NCBI GenBank assembly: GCA_002392265.1
Contig: DGGP01000135.1
Coordinates: 1 to 5,586, forward strand
DNA length: 5,586 nt
Reading direction: 5' to 3'
Origin: Firmicutes bacterium UBA3871
GTDB lineage: Bacteria; Bacillota; Clostridia; Peptostreptococcales; Anaerovoracaceae
The first letter of the stretch is position 1, and every line of letters starts with the position of its first letter. The translations under genes and the position numbers were made by a program. Positions 1-5,497 of this stretch are shown here, piece after piece. The notes under the pieces are model-generated. The model saw only the letters and a list, made by a program, of their open reading frames with translations, searched no databases and was not told where the DNA came from.

Positions 1-703
1 TCCGGCGCGGAAGAAGGCATACCTTTACGGCGACTGGGATATATTCGAAGGGCAGTACTTCGAAGAATTCGACCGCAAGATTCACGTGTGCCAGCCGTTC
101 CCAATACCTGCAGGGTGGAACAAATACAGGGCACTTGACTACGGCCTAGATATGTTTGCCGGCTTCTGGATAGCGGTGAACAGGTGGGGGAAGAGCTACG
201 TGTACCGAGAGGTTTACGAGAGCAGGATGCTTACCCGAGATGCTGCAAGGCTCATGAAGTACCTCACAAACGAGGAAATATACGACTCATTCGCACCGCC
301 TGACCTGTGGAACACCAATTCACAGACAGGAAAGTCTTTTGCAGAGGTCTTTGCTGAAGAGGGTATTTACCTCCGAAAGACGGACAACAACCGCATAATG
401 GGGTGGGCGGCGATGAAAGAGGGGATGAAGGTGTACGAGGGACCTGATGGGCAGAAGATGTCAAACTTCTGTGTGTTCAGTAACTGCAGAAACCTCATAC
501 GTTGCTTACAGGAGATACAGTATGACGCAAAGAACATCGGAGATGTGGCGAAAGAGCCGCACGAGCTCACACATGCGCCTGACGCAATCAGAGCCTATTA
601 CGCAGGTCGACCTGAAAGCCCAATGCGAAAAGAAGAGCCGAAAGACAGGCTGCCTTGGGCACTCAGAACAGAGAAAGAGACGGAGGTACTCATTGAATGG
701 TAG
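1..703 (+). CDS. Phage terminase large subunit, C-terminal part (5' end outside window)
   Basis: This is the C-terminal part of the large terminase, the motor and nuclease that cuts concatemeric phage DNA and pumps it into the procapsid through the portal. The reading frame is already open at base 2 and there is no start codon within the window, so the gene is cut by the window edge; the GTG at 86 is internal. The first residues read YLYGDWDIFEGQYFEEF, a signature of the junction between ATPase and nuclease domains in many large terminases. The RNase H-like nuclease fold follows: ALDYG with a candidate catalytic Asp at 137-139, APPDLW with a candidate acidic residue at 302-304, then GWAAMKEG, and a late HAPDAIRAYY with the expected final metal-binding Asp at 581-583. 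The ATPase Walker motifs must lie upstream. The identity rests on motifs and on the portal two genes downstream. The assignment is firm; the exact terminase subfamily is not determined. Confidence 0.93.
   Translation, partial: PARKKAYLYGDWDIFEGQYFEEFDRKIHVCQPFPIPAGWNKYRALDYGLDMFAGFWIAVNRWGKSYVYREVYESRMLTRDAARLMKYLTNEEIYDSFAPPDLWNTNSQTGKSFAEVFAEEGIYLRKTDNNRIMGWAAMKEGMKVYEGPDGQKMSNFCVFSNCRNLIRCLQEIQYDAKNIGDVAKEPHELTHAPDAIRAYYAGRPESPMRKEEPKDRLPWALRTEKETEVLIEW
682..687 (+). promoter_or_regulatory. Ribosome binding site for the 57-residue ORF
   Basis: GGAGGT lies inside the end of the terminase gene, 9 nt before the ATG at 697. It is the main reason to accept this short overlapping frame as a gene. 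Confidence 0.7.
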
Positions 704-870
704 GTAGAATCAAAGAGTTTATAAAGCGCTGCGTATATGAAGCAGTGGCTGAGTACATGGAGAGTCAAAAGGAAAAGGAGCTGCCGGAAGCTCTTAAAGA
801 AGAGCCTGAAGAGGTATCCTTCGGCTCAGCGGTGCTTGCGGAATGGATATACGGGAAGGAGGAGTCGTAA
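697..870 (+). CDS. Small protein of unknown function between terminase and portal (57 aa)
   Basis: The frame opens at ATG 697, overlaps the last 7 nt of the terminase, and ends with TAA directly before the portal ATG at 871. A GGAGGT site 9 nt upstream supports the start. The protein begins MVGRIKEFIKRCVYEAVAEY, an amphipathic-looking helix with basic residues. A strongly charged Lys/Glu stretch follows at about residues 22-39 (KEKELPEALKEEPEEV), then a tail AVLAEWIYGKEES. It has one Cys, no signal peptide and no membrane segment. The tight packing on both sides suggests translational coupling with terminase and portal. Small unassigned genes are common at this position in phage genomes, but I do not recognise the family. 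A terminase-associated or portal-associated accessory role is only a positional guess. It is too short to be kept by many gene callers. Confidence 0.8.
   Translation: MVGRIKEFIKRCVYEAVAEYMESQKEKELPEALKEEPEEVSFGSAVLAEWIYGKEES
856..862 (+). promoter_or_regulatory. Ribosome binding site for the portal gene
   Basis: AAGGAGG, a consensus Shine-Dalgarno sequence, ends 8 nt before ATG 871. It lies inside the last codons of the preceding small gene and fixes the portal start. Confidence 0.85.
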
Positions 871-2553
871 ATGGGCTCAAACACAACGAAGATATGGGAC
901 GAGTTCAAGAAAGGGACAACCTATGCGGACAGCATGGGCTTTACGAAGGAGTTTCCGAAGATAACAGAGTACTACGAGGGGAAGCAGTGGCCGGATCCGA
1001 CGAAGAAGACAAAAAATCTGCCGAGGCCTGTATTTAACATTACGAAGATGTTTATAGACCGAAAGCGTGCGAATGTCACGAATCAGAGCATGGCAATCAA
1101 CTTCAGAGTCGCAGAGCTCGGTATCATGGAAGAGACGGAAAAAGCCATTGCTGAAGAGGGAGCATCACTTTACAGCGCATATACGCAGCAGCTCCTCGAG
1201 GACATGGACATGGACGAGAAATGCAACGAGCTTGTGGGAGACGCAGCAAGCTTCGGCACAGGCATCATGCACTTTTACTGGGACAACTCGGTGCAGGGCG
1301 GCCAGAGCGTCAAATATACGGGTGATGTGAGATGTGAAATCATAGATCCACTGGATATCGTGTTCGCCAGACCGAAAATAAAGGACGAGCAGGCGCAGGA
1401 ATACATCATCATACGCTCGAGAGAGACTGTAGAAAGTGTTAAAAATCTTGCAAGGTCTCTGGGGCTTCCGGCTGAGGTCATAAACCATATAACAGCGGAT
1501 GAAGATGACTCCACGCAGGCTATGGGTCAGAAGTCGGTAGGTGACGATGGCGAATGCACACTTTTAACGAAATACTCCAGGAAAAACGGTCAGGTGTGCT
1601 TTGCGAAAGCGACCAAGACAGCGACGCTCATCGAAGAGAGATACCTGACACCGGCATCGAACAGTGCAAAACCTGCAGTGCAGCCTGAAGATGGAGACGA
1701 AATGACAGGTCCTGAAGAGCCAAAGCCAAAGGAACCCGAAGCTCACGTAATAGACCTGTACCCTATCGTGGTAATGCAGTGGGCTCCGAGGAAGAAGAGC
1801 ATCTTCGGAATCGGTGAAGCTCAGGATATCATCCCTATAAACCGCGCATACAACTTCCTAAAGGCGATGCAGCTTTTATCGATTCAGGACAATGGCTGGC
1901 CAAAGACAGTCGTAAAGAAGGGAATGCTTGAAGGCACAATAAACAACGTGCCGGGAGAGGTCCTGATTGAGAAAGAGAGCCAGTCCATCAGATATCTGCA
2001 GCCACCTTCGCCTACAACGGCGGCAAGCTCGGTAGCGGAGGAAATCTTTGAGATGAGCCGAATCATAACCGGTGTAACGGATGTATCCACAGGAGAGTCA
2101 ATCGGTGCCGGAATGAGTGCAGCTGCAATCATCGCACTTCAGAACCAGGCAAAGACACCTGTGCGCGAGATGAAGAGGAAATACAAGCAGTGCTGGATAA
2201 AGGCAGGCAGGATCCTACTCGAGTTTTACAAGACTTACTACTCACTTCCGAGGAATATCACGGTCGGAGACCATGAAGAGGTAAAGCAGTTCATCGGCAC
2301 AAGCTACGCAGGCTATGACTTCAAGATAGCGATAGACGTAGGCGAAGCAACCGAGTACGCAGACGAGCTCACAATGACGACCCTTGACAAGCTCTACGAC
2401 CGCGACAAGATAACGCTTGATCAGTACATGGAACTGGCGCCATCGAATGTTGTTCCGTTCAAGGGCAAGCTTCAAGAGATGATGAAAGAGGCGGCGCAGC
2501 AGCAGCCGGAAATAGATACTACAATGGGAGGTATGGAAAATGTTATGCAGTAA
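871..2553 (+). CDS. Phage portal protein
   Basis: The portal forms the ring at one capsid vertex through which DNA enters and leaves, and is the docking site for terminase and later the head-tail adaptor. At 560 residues the length suits a portal. The N-terminus carries FPKITEYYEGKQWP (residues 28-41), like the YYxGxQW element found near the start of many portals, followed by RPVFNITKMFIDRKRANV. The middle contains QWAPRKKSIFGIGEAQDIIPI (IFGIGE at residues 311-316), then a helical stretch INRAYNFLKAMQLLS. A later region, SRIITGVTDVSTGES, leads into a Gln/Lys-rich helical part with QNQAKTPVREMKRKYKQCW, typical of the portal stem and wing region. A Pro/Glu-rich stretch at about residues 260-291 looks like a flexible insertion. 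The start is fixed by AAGGAGG at 856-862. Position after terminase and before scaffold and capsid genes agrees. The portal role is secure; the exact Pfam portal family is not decided. Confidence 0.9.
   Translation: MGSNTTKIWDEFKKGTTYADSMGFTKEFPKITEYYEGKQWPDPTKKTKNLPRPVFNITKMFIDRKRANVTNQSMAINFRVAELGIMEETEKAIAEEGASLYSAYTQQLLEDMDMDEKCNELVGDAASFGTGIMHFYWDNSVQGGQSVKYTGDVRCEIIDPLDIVFARPKIKDEQAQEYIIIRSRETVESVKNLARSLGLPAEVINHITADEDDSTQAMGQKSVGDDGECTLLTKYSRKNGQVCFAKATKTATLIEERYLTPASNSAKPAVQPEDGDEMTGPEEPKPKEPEAHVIDLYPIVVMQWAPRKKSIFGIGEAQDIIPINRAYNFLKAMQLLSIQDNGWPKTVVKKGMLEGTINNVPGEVLIEKESQSIRYLQPPSPTTAASSVAEEIFEMSRIITGVTDVSTGESIGAGMSAAAIIALQNQAKTPVREMKRKYKQCWIKAGRILLEFYKTYYSLPRNITVGDHEEVKQFIGTSYAGYDFKIAIDVGEATEYADELTMTTLDKLYDRDKITLDQYMELAPSNVVPFKGKLQEMMKEAAQQQPEIDTTMGGMENVMQ
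2526..2532 (+). promoter_or_regulatory. Ribosome binding site for the Cys-rich small ORF
   Basis: GGGAGGT lies inside the last codons of the portal gene, 7 nt before ATG 2540. Its strength and spacing argue that the overlapping short frame is translated. Confidence 0.75.
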
Positions 2554-2713
2554 ATGCGGATGCGAAATGCTTTCAGAGACAGTGAAGAGGCCAAACAGTG
2601 AAGAGGTCATCGGAAGAGCGGATACATGCATCAATAAAAACTGCTCGGAGTACTTAAAGCCGATTGGCAAGGAAAAGAGTGAGCTTACAGTTAAAAGCGC
2701 TGAAGAGGCGTAA
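2540..2713 (+). CDS. Small Cys-rich, zinc-ribbon-like protein (57 aa)
   Basis: The frame starts at ATG 2540, overlaps the portal end by 14 nt and stops with TAA at 2711-2713. It is preceded by GGGAGGT at ideal spacing. The protein starts MLCSKCGCEM and later has TCINKNCSEYL. This gives Cys at residues 3, 6, 8, 30 and 35: a CxxC knuckle followed after 23 residues by a CxxxxC pair, which suggests a single structural zinc site of ribbon type. The C-terminal third is charged (PIGKEKSELTVKSAEEA). No membrane segment or signal is seen. Zinc binding is inferred from the Cys spacing only. The protein could bind nucleic acid or be a small structural or assembly factor; I cannot name a family. Its position between portal and scaffold suggests expression with the head genes. 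Confidence 0.82.
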   Translation: MLCSKCGCEMLSETVKRPNSEEVIGRADTCINKNCSEYLKPIGKEKSELTVKSAEEA

Positions 2714-2753
2714 ATATATTTAGCTCCGGCCAAGAGCGTATAAATGGCCAAAG

Positions 2754-2759
2754 AAAGGA
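2754..2759 (+). promoter_or_regulatory. Ribosome binding site for the scaffold gene
   Basis: AAAGGA lies 6 nt before ATG 2766. It is weaker than the AGGAGG sites of the neighbouring genes. The 52-nt gap before it (2714-2765) otherwise holds only a weak possible 5-bp stem, GGCCA 2728-2732 with TGGCC 2745-2749, and has no T-tract. Confidence 0.6.
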
Positions 2760-2765
2760 CGAATC

Positions 2766-3536
2766 ATGAACGAAGAAAAGATTGGCGTAGCAGACGAAAC
2801 TCTAAACGAGGGAGCTGCAGAGGGATTAGCCGAACCTCAAAGCGAAGAACCTGTGGCGGGAGAACCGGAGCAGGGAAGTCCTAAAGGGGACAATCAGGAG
2901 ATACCAAACGAGGTATGGAAAGCCGCGAGACTTCGCGCAGAGAAGGAAGCAAGCGAAAAGGCGCAAAGCCGCATCGATGACTTCTATGCGCAGATGTACG
3001 GAGGCTATGGCATCAAGTCTGAAGAGGACTACAAGAGGTATATGGCGCAGCAGGAAACGGATGCGCGTAACGCACGTCTTGAGAATGCCGGCCTTTCGTC
3101 GGAAGACATCATGGCAGCAGTGAACAGCTTGCCGGAGATGGAGACCATCAGAAGGATAACGGCGGCACAGCAGCAGAAGTTCCAGGATGAAGCTCTTGAC
3201 TATGCAGTAAAGACCATATCCGAGATTGACCCCGATATCAAGTCACTGGATGACTTGGAAAACTCCCCGACGCACGATAAGTTCGAAGAGCTTGTGGAGA
3301 GGGGATACAGCCTACCGGATGCGTATCTCATAGCCAACCATAAAAAGTTGGTGGAGAAAGGCGCAGCGGCGGCGCAGCAAGAAATAATTCAAAAAATCTC
3401 ACAAAATGGAGCAGCCTCTCCAGGTAGCCTCACAGGTACACCTGAAGCCCAAACGGTGGATTACGATAATCTCACACCGGAAGAGTTTGAGAAGTACGTA
3501 CAAAAAGCTATGAGAGGCGAGCTCAGTCATAATTAG
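2766..3536 (+). CDS. Probable phage scaffolding protein
   Basis: A 256-residue hydrophilic protein immediately before the major capsid gene, the classical place of the scaffold that guides capsid assembly and is then released or degraded. The first ~47 residues are acidic and rich in Glu, Gly and Pro (for example EEPVAGEPEQGSPKGDN) and are probably disordered. From N48 (NEVWKAARLRAEKEASEKA) the sequence becomes a long charged helical region, predicted to be coiled or bundled, with a Gln-rich part (TAAQQQKFQDEAL). A Gly/Ser/Thr/Pro linker follows, and the chain ends with a short helix, LTPEEFEKYVQKAMRGEL at residues 236-253. A small C-terminal helix that contacts the capsid protein is a known scaffold feature. 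No protease motif is evident, so it does not look like a protease-scaffold fusion. The role is inferred from position and composition, because scaffolds diverge strongly in sequence. Confidence 0.8.
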   Translation: MNEEKIGVADETLNEGAAEGLAEPQSEEPVAGEPEQGSPKGDNQEIPNEVWKAARLRAEKEASEKAQSRIDDFYAQMYGGYGIKSEEDYKRYMAQQETDARNARLENAGLSSEDIMAAVNSLPEMETIRRITAAQQQKFQDEALDYAVKTISEIDPDIKSLDDLENSPTHDKFEELVERGYSLPDAYLIANHKKLVEKGAAAAQQEIIQKISQNGAASPGSLTGTPEAQTVDYDNLTPEEFEKYVQKAMRGELSHN

Positions 3537-3545
3537 GAGGTAAAA
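3530..3545 (+). promoter_or_regulatory. Ribosome binding site leader of the capsid gene (copy 1 of a repeated 16-mer)
   Basis: TAATTAGGAGGTAAAA contains a consensus AGGAGGT and overlaps the scaffold stop codon. The AGGAGGT ends 8 nt before ATG 3550. The same 16 bases recur at 4477-4492 before the next gene. Confidence 0.85.
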
Positions 3546-3549
3546 CATT

Positions 3550-4479
3550 ATGGCAGTTCAGACATATGCAACACTCACAGCAGAGCAGAGAACGTTTTAT
3601 GAAAAGACGCTTCTTACAAGACTCACACCAAATCTTCTGTTTTACAAGTACGGACAGAAGAAGCCGATTCCAAAGGGAAATGGCGGCACAATCAACTTCA
3701 GACGATTCAATTCGCTTCCGGCAGCTACTACAGCGCTTACTGAAGGGCAGAAGCCGGGCGGTGCCACCTTGAGCATCAGCACCGTAACTGCGACTGTTGC
3801 GCAGTATGGTGACTACACGCTCATCAGCGACGTTCTCGATATGCTGGGAATTGACCCGGTAATTACAGAGACAACAGCGCTCCATGGTGAGCAGGCAGGC
3901 CTCACAATCGACACACTCATCAGAGATGTCGTTCGCCAGGGAACCAATGTGCTCCGTCCAAACAGCAGAGCAACAATCGACGCAGTAATAGCTTCCGACA
4001 AGCTGACTTCAACAGAAATCAAACTTGCGGTAAAGAAGCTCAGAAGGGCAAATGTAAAGCCTGTAGAAGACGGAATGTACATTGGAATCATCGATCCTGA
4101 GACAGCACTCGACCTGCAGGGTGATCCTGAATGGCAGGATGTATCAAAGTACAACGGCGGCCGTGCAATCATGAAGGGCGAGGTTGGTTGCCTGCATGGC
4201 GTAAGATTCGTGGAGACATCCAACGTATACGCGGCAAACAACGCGGCGCAGACACCGGTAAAAGTCCACCATACCGTTATCTTTGGCAAAAACGCATATG
4301 GAATCAGCGACCTTGAAGGTTCAGCAGGAAAGCCGAAGGTAATCGTAAAGCCGGCAGGAAGTGCAGGAACGGATGACCCGCTCGACCAGGTATCATCCGT
4401 AGGTTGGAAGGCATTGTTCACAACTGCAAGACTTGACGAAAACGCAATCGTAAGAATCGAGCATGCAGCAACAGAGTAA
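3550..4479 (+). CDS. Major capsid protein, N4-gp56 family
   Basis: This protein builds the icosahedral shell. The 309-residue sequence has the marks of the N4-gp56 family of HK97-fold capsid proteins. An N-terminal region TFYEKTLLTRLTPNLLFYKYG is followed by GGTINFRRFNSLPAATTALTEG, then the SISTVTATVAQYGDYTLISD stretch. Near the C-terminus come DLQGDPEW, GEVGCLHGVRFVET (residues 210-223), a stretch typical of the family, and DPLDQVSSVGWKALFTTARL (from residue 276), another family signature. The length is at the short end of the family as I know it and no added Ig-like domain is seen. The start ATG 3550 has a consensus AGGAGGT 8 nt upstream. As in other phages, this should be the most abundant product of the module, and its strong leader fits that. 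I am confident in the family call. Confidence 0.94.
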   Translation: MAVQTYATLTAEQRTFYEKTLLTRLTPNLLFYKYGQKKPIPKGNGGTINFRRFNSLPAATTALTEGQKPGGATLSISTVTATVAQYGDYTLISDVLDMLGIDPVITETTALHGEQAGLTIDTLIRDVVRQGTNVLRPNSRATIDAVIASDKLTSTEIKLAVKKLRRANVKPVEDGMYIGIIDPETALDLQGDPEWQDVSKYNGGRAIMKGEVGCLHGVRFVETSNVYAANNAAQTPVKVHHTVIFGKNAYGISDLEGSAGKPKVIVKPAGSAGTDDPLDQVSSVGWKALFTTARLDENAIVRIEHAATE

Positions 4480-4492
4480 TTAGGAGGTAAAA
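4477..4492 (+). promoter_or_regulatory. Ribosome binding site leader of the post-capsid gene (copy 2 of a repeated 16-mer)
   Basis: This is identical over 16 bases to the leader at 3530-3545 and likewise overlaps the stop codon of the gene before it. The AGGAGGT ends 7 nt before ATG 4496. Confidence 0.85.
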
Positions 4493-4495
4493 ACC

Positions 4496-4834
4496 ATGAG
4501 TGAAGCAACAAAGAACCAGTTAGCAGAGGAGCAGGCAGAAAAGGCAGCCGCAGCGCAGACAGCTGCAAAGGCAGCAGAGGAGCAGGCAGAAAAGGGCAAG
4601 AATAGCAAGAAGGGCAAAGAGGAGAAAGCTAAAGACAAGGCCAAGAGTGGAAGAACAGCTCCGGAAGAATATGGCCCTGATGTTACCGTTCACGTCCCTA
4701 TCGACAAGCTCAATCCGGGACTTACAGAAATCCCGGTACACATCAACGAGTATTCGTGGGTAATTAAGCGCGGCGAGAAGCAGATCGTGCCCGAAGCTGT
4801 GGCGGATGTGCTTCATCAGGCAGGCTATCTCTAA
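4496..4834 (+). CDS. Small capsid-associated protein candidate with charged Ala/Glu/Lys arm (112 aa)
   Basis: The protein has two parts. Residues 1-52 are almost only Ala, Glu, Gln and Lys and contain AEEQAEK twice (residues 10-16 and 27-33), first helical or coiled-coil-like and then very basic (KGKNSKKGKEEKAKDKAK). Residues 59-112 form a compact, probably beta-rich domain: VTVHVPIDKL, then IPVHINEYSWVIKRGEKQIVPEAVADVLHQAGYL. The pattern of a short beta strand, xxIxRGxxxxVPxxVAxVL and a terminal helix resembles small proteins often found just after capsid genes in phages of Firmicutes. I know that pattern only as a positional association, not as a proven function. A minor capsid, decoration or head-completion role is plausible, and the basic arm might contact DNA or the acidic capsid interior. 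It shares an identical ribosome-binding leader with the capsid gene, which suggests high expression. Confidence 0.85.
   Translation: MSEATKNQLAEEQAEKAAAAQTAAKAAEEQAEKGKNSKKGKEEKAKDKAKSGRTAPEEYGPDVTVHVPIDKLNPGLTEIPVHINEYSWVIKRGEKQIVPEAVADVLHQAGYL
4522..4595 (+). repeat. Exact 23-nt direct repeat, 51-nt period, within the post-capsid gene
   Basis: Bases 4522-4544 recur without mismatch at 4573-4595. The offset of 51 nt is 17 codons, so the repeat is in frame and encodes AEEQAEK twice. The Ala/Lys-rich stretch between the copies is degenerate. It looks like a recent in-frame duplication in a low-complexity helical arm. Confidence 0.9.
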
Positions 4835-4841
4835 AGGAAAA

Positions 4842-4901
4842 ATGGAGGGAGGGAAGTTCGAAAGGGCTTCCCTTGCTCTGATTAAGGCGGTGAGACGATG
4901 A
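4842..4901 (+). CDS. Possible 19-codon micro-ORF before the adaptor gene
   Basis: ATG 4842 opens a frame encoding MEGGKFERASLALIKAVRR and ends with TGA at 4899-4901, overlapping the ATG of the next gene in an ATGA junction. A weak AAAGGA (4833-4838) lies only 3 nt before the ATG, too close for good initiation. The peptide is basic and could form a short helix. The ATGA overlap would suit translational coupling, but with such a short frame it may be chance. The adaptor has its own good ribosome binding site, so coupling is not required. I list it as a candidate only. Confidence 0.25.
   Translation: MEGGKFERASLALIKAVRR
4850..4873 (+). other. Hairpin in the gap before the adaptor gene
   Basis: AGGGAAG (4850-4856) pairs with CTTCCCT (4867-4873) around a 10-nt loop. 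A competing smaller hairpin is possible: AAGGG 4862-4866 with CCCTT 4870-4874 and a 3-nt loop. No run of T follows, so an intrinsic terminator is unlikely. It could be an mRNA processing or stability element that separates the abundant capsid messages from the genes after it; that role is inferred. Confidence 0.5.
4884..4893 (+). promoter_or_regulatory. Ribosome binding site for the adaptor gene
   Basis: AAGGCGGTGA differs by one base from the extended consensus AAGGAGGTGA and is correctly placed before ATG 4898. It fixes the start of the adaptor. Confidence 0.7.
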
Positions 4902-5488
4902 AATTAGGAACATTAAAGAGCCAGATACAGACGCTGGGCTTCGAAGAGAAGGCGACAATGGAAGATTCGGAGTATCTTGGCATCATCAACAATGGAATAA
5001 ACAGAGCTATGCAGATGATAGCGCAGGAAGTCGCACCGGTAATCTCGGAGATAGAGTATGCGGTAGATGAAGAAACAGTCATAAGAGGGCAGACGGTTGA
5101 GTATGACCTTAATAACATTCCGGAGTACGAAGAAAACTACCTCGGAATAGAAAAGGTCATCTATAAGACCGATTCAGAGATTTCGATGGATGAGCATTTC
5201 GCTGAAGAGGGCGATACTCTTTACCTTCCACTGAAGAGGGATGGAGTATTCACCATTCGGTATAAGAGACGTCCTCACGAGGTAACCATTGACAGCACAG
5301 ACAATGACACTGTAGATATGCCTGCAGGCGTAACGAATCTGATTGCACCGCTTGCAGCGTACTATATCTGGCTTGATGACGACACCCAGAAGGCTCAGAT
5401 GTACCGCAACGACTATGAGCAGCTCAAAGAGACGTACCTCGGCAACCGCTCAAGCTTTGCGGTCGAGAGAGTGTACTCAATGGAATAG
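4898..5488 (+). CDS. Probable head-tail adaptor/connector protein
   Basis: A 196-residue soluble protein located after the capsid genes, where the proteins that extend the portal ring and join it to the tail are usually encoded. It begins MKLGTLKSQIQTLGF, followed by a helix with NNGINRAMQMIAQEV that resembles the N-terminal helix of connector proteins (residues on the pattern of xxxINxAxxxIA). The middle is beta-rich, with YLGIEKVIYKTDSEI, then TLYLPLKRDGVFTIRYKRRP. A C-terminal helical part follows, with LAAYYIWLDDDTQKAQMYRND (from residue 152). The pattern AAYYxWxDDxxxKAxxYxxxYEQL is one I associate with phage adaptors. No signal peptide or membrane segment is present. A good AAGGCGGTGA site precedes ATG 4898. 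The adaptor role is inferred from position and general pattern; a minor capsid or neck protein is the main alternative. Confidence 0.7.
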   Translation: MKLGTLKSQIQTLGFEEKATMEDSEYLGIINNGINRAMQMIAQEVAPVISEIEYAVDEETVIRGQTVEYDLNNIPEYEENYLGIEKVIYKTDSEISMDEHFAEEGDTLYLPLKRDGVFTIRYKRRPHEVTIDSTDNDTVDMPAGVTNLIAPLAAYYIWLDDDTQKAQMYRNDYEQLKETYLGNRSSFAVERVYSME

Positions 5489-5493
5489 GAGGG
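5486..5493 (+). promoter_or_regulatory. Ribosome binding site for the last, partial gene
   Basis: TAGGAGGG overlaps the adaptor stop codon and lies 4 nt before ATG 5498. It supports a real start at that position. Confidence 0.75.
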
Positions 5494-5497
5494 CGCA

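Noticed and set aside
447..707. 86-codon + strand frame inside the terminase end
   Set aside because: It lies entirely within the nuclease domain, which has conserved motifs in its own frame. The product is Ser/Arg/Thr-rich with no recognisable feature.
737..964. 75-codon + strand frame spanning the small gene and the portal start
   Set aside because: The translation is extremely Arg/Lys/Ser-rich, as expected for an out-of-frame reading of these genes. The frame at 697-870 and the portal frame at 871 have proper Shine-Dalgarno sites.
2583..2606. ACAGTGAAGAGG pair as the start of a repeat array or protein-binding iteron
   Set aside because: Only two copies with a 16-nt spacing exist, and they lie inside a coding frame, so an iteron or CRISPR-like array is not supported.
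2242..2751. 169-codon frame on the - strand across the portal end and the Cys-rich gene
   Set aside because: It overlaps two + strand genes with good ribosome binding sites, and its translation shows only hydrophobic and basic runs typical of antisense to Glu/Lys-rich coding sequence.
2714..2765. Promoter between the Cys-rich gene and the scaffold, suggested by AT-rich bases and GTATAAAT
   Set aside because: No matching -35 box at proper spacing is visible. AT-rich words of this kind are expected by chance in an intergenic gap. The possible 5-bp stem there is too weak to call.
3813..4568. Long open frame of 251 codons on the - strand opposite the capsid gene
   Set aside because: It is the antisense shadow of the well-supported capsid and post-capsid genes. 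Its translation is low-complexity Ser/Ala/Pro-rich without recognisable domains, and the capsid family signatures on the + strand decide the matter.
4850..4873. Hairpin as an intrinsic transcription terminator
   Set aside because: No T-rich tract follows the stem; the bases after it are TGCTCTGATTAAGG. Termination here would also cut off the adaptor gene.
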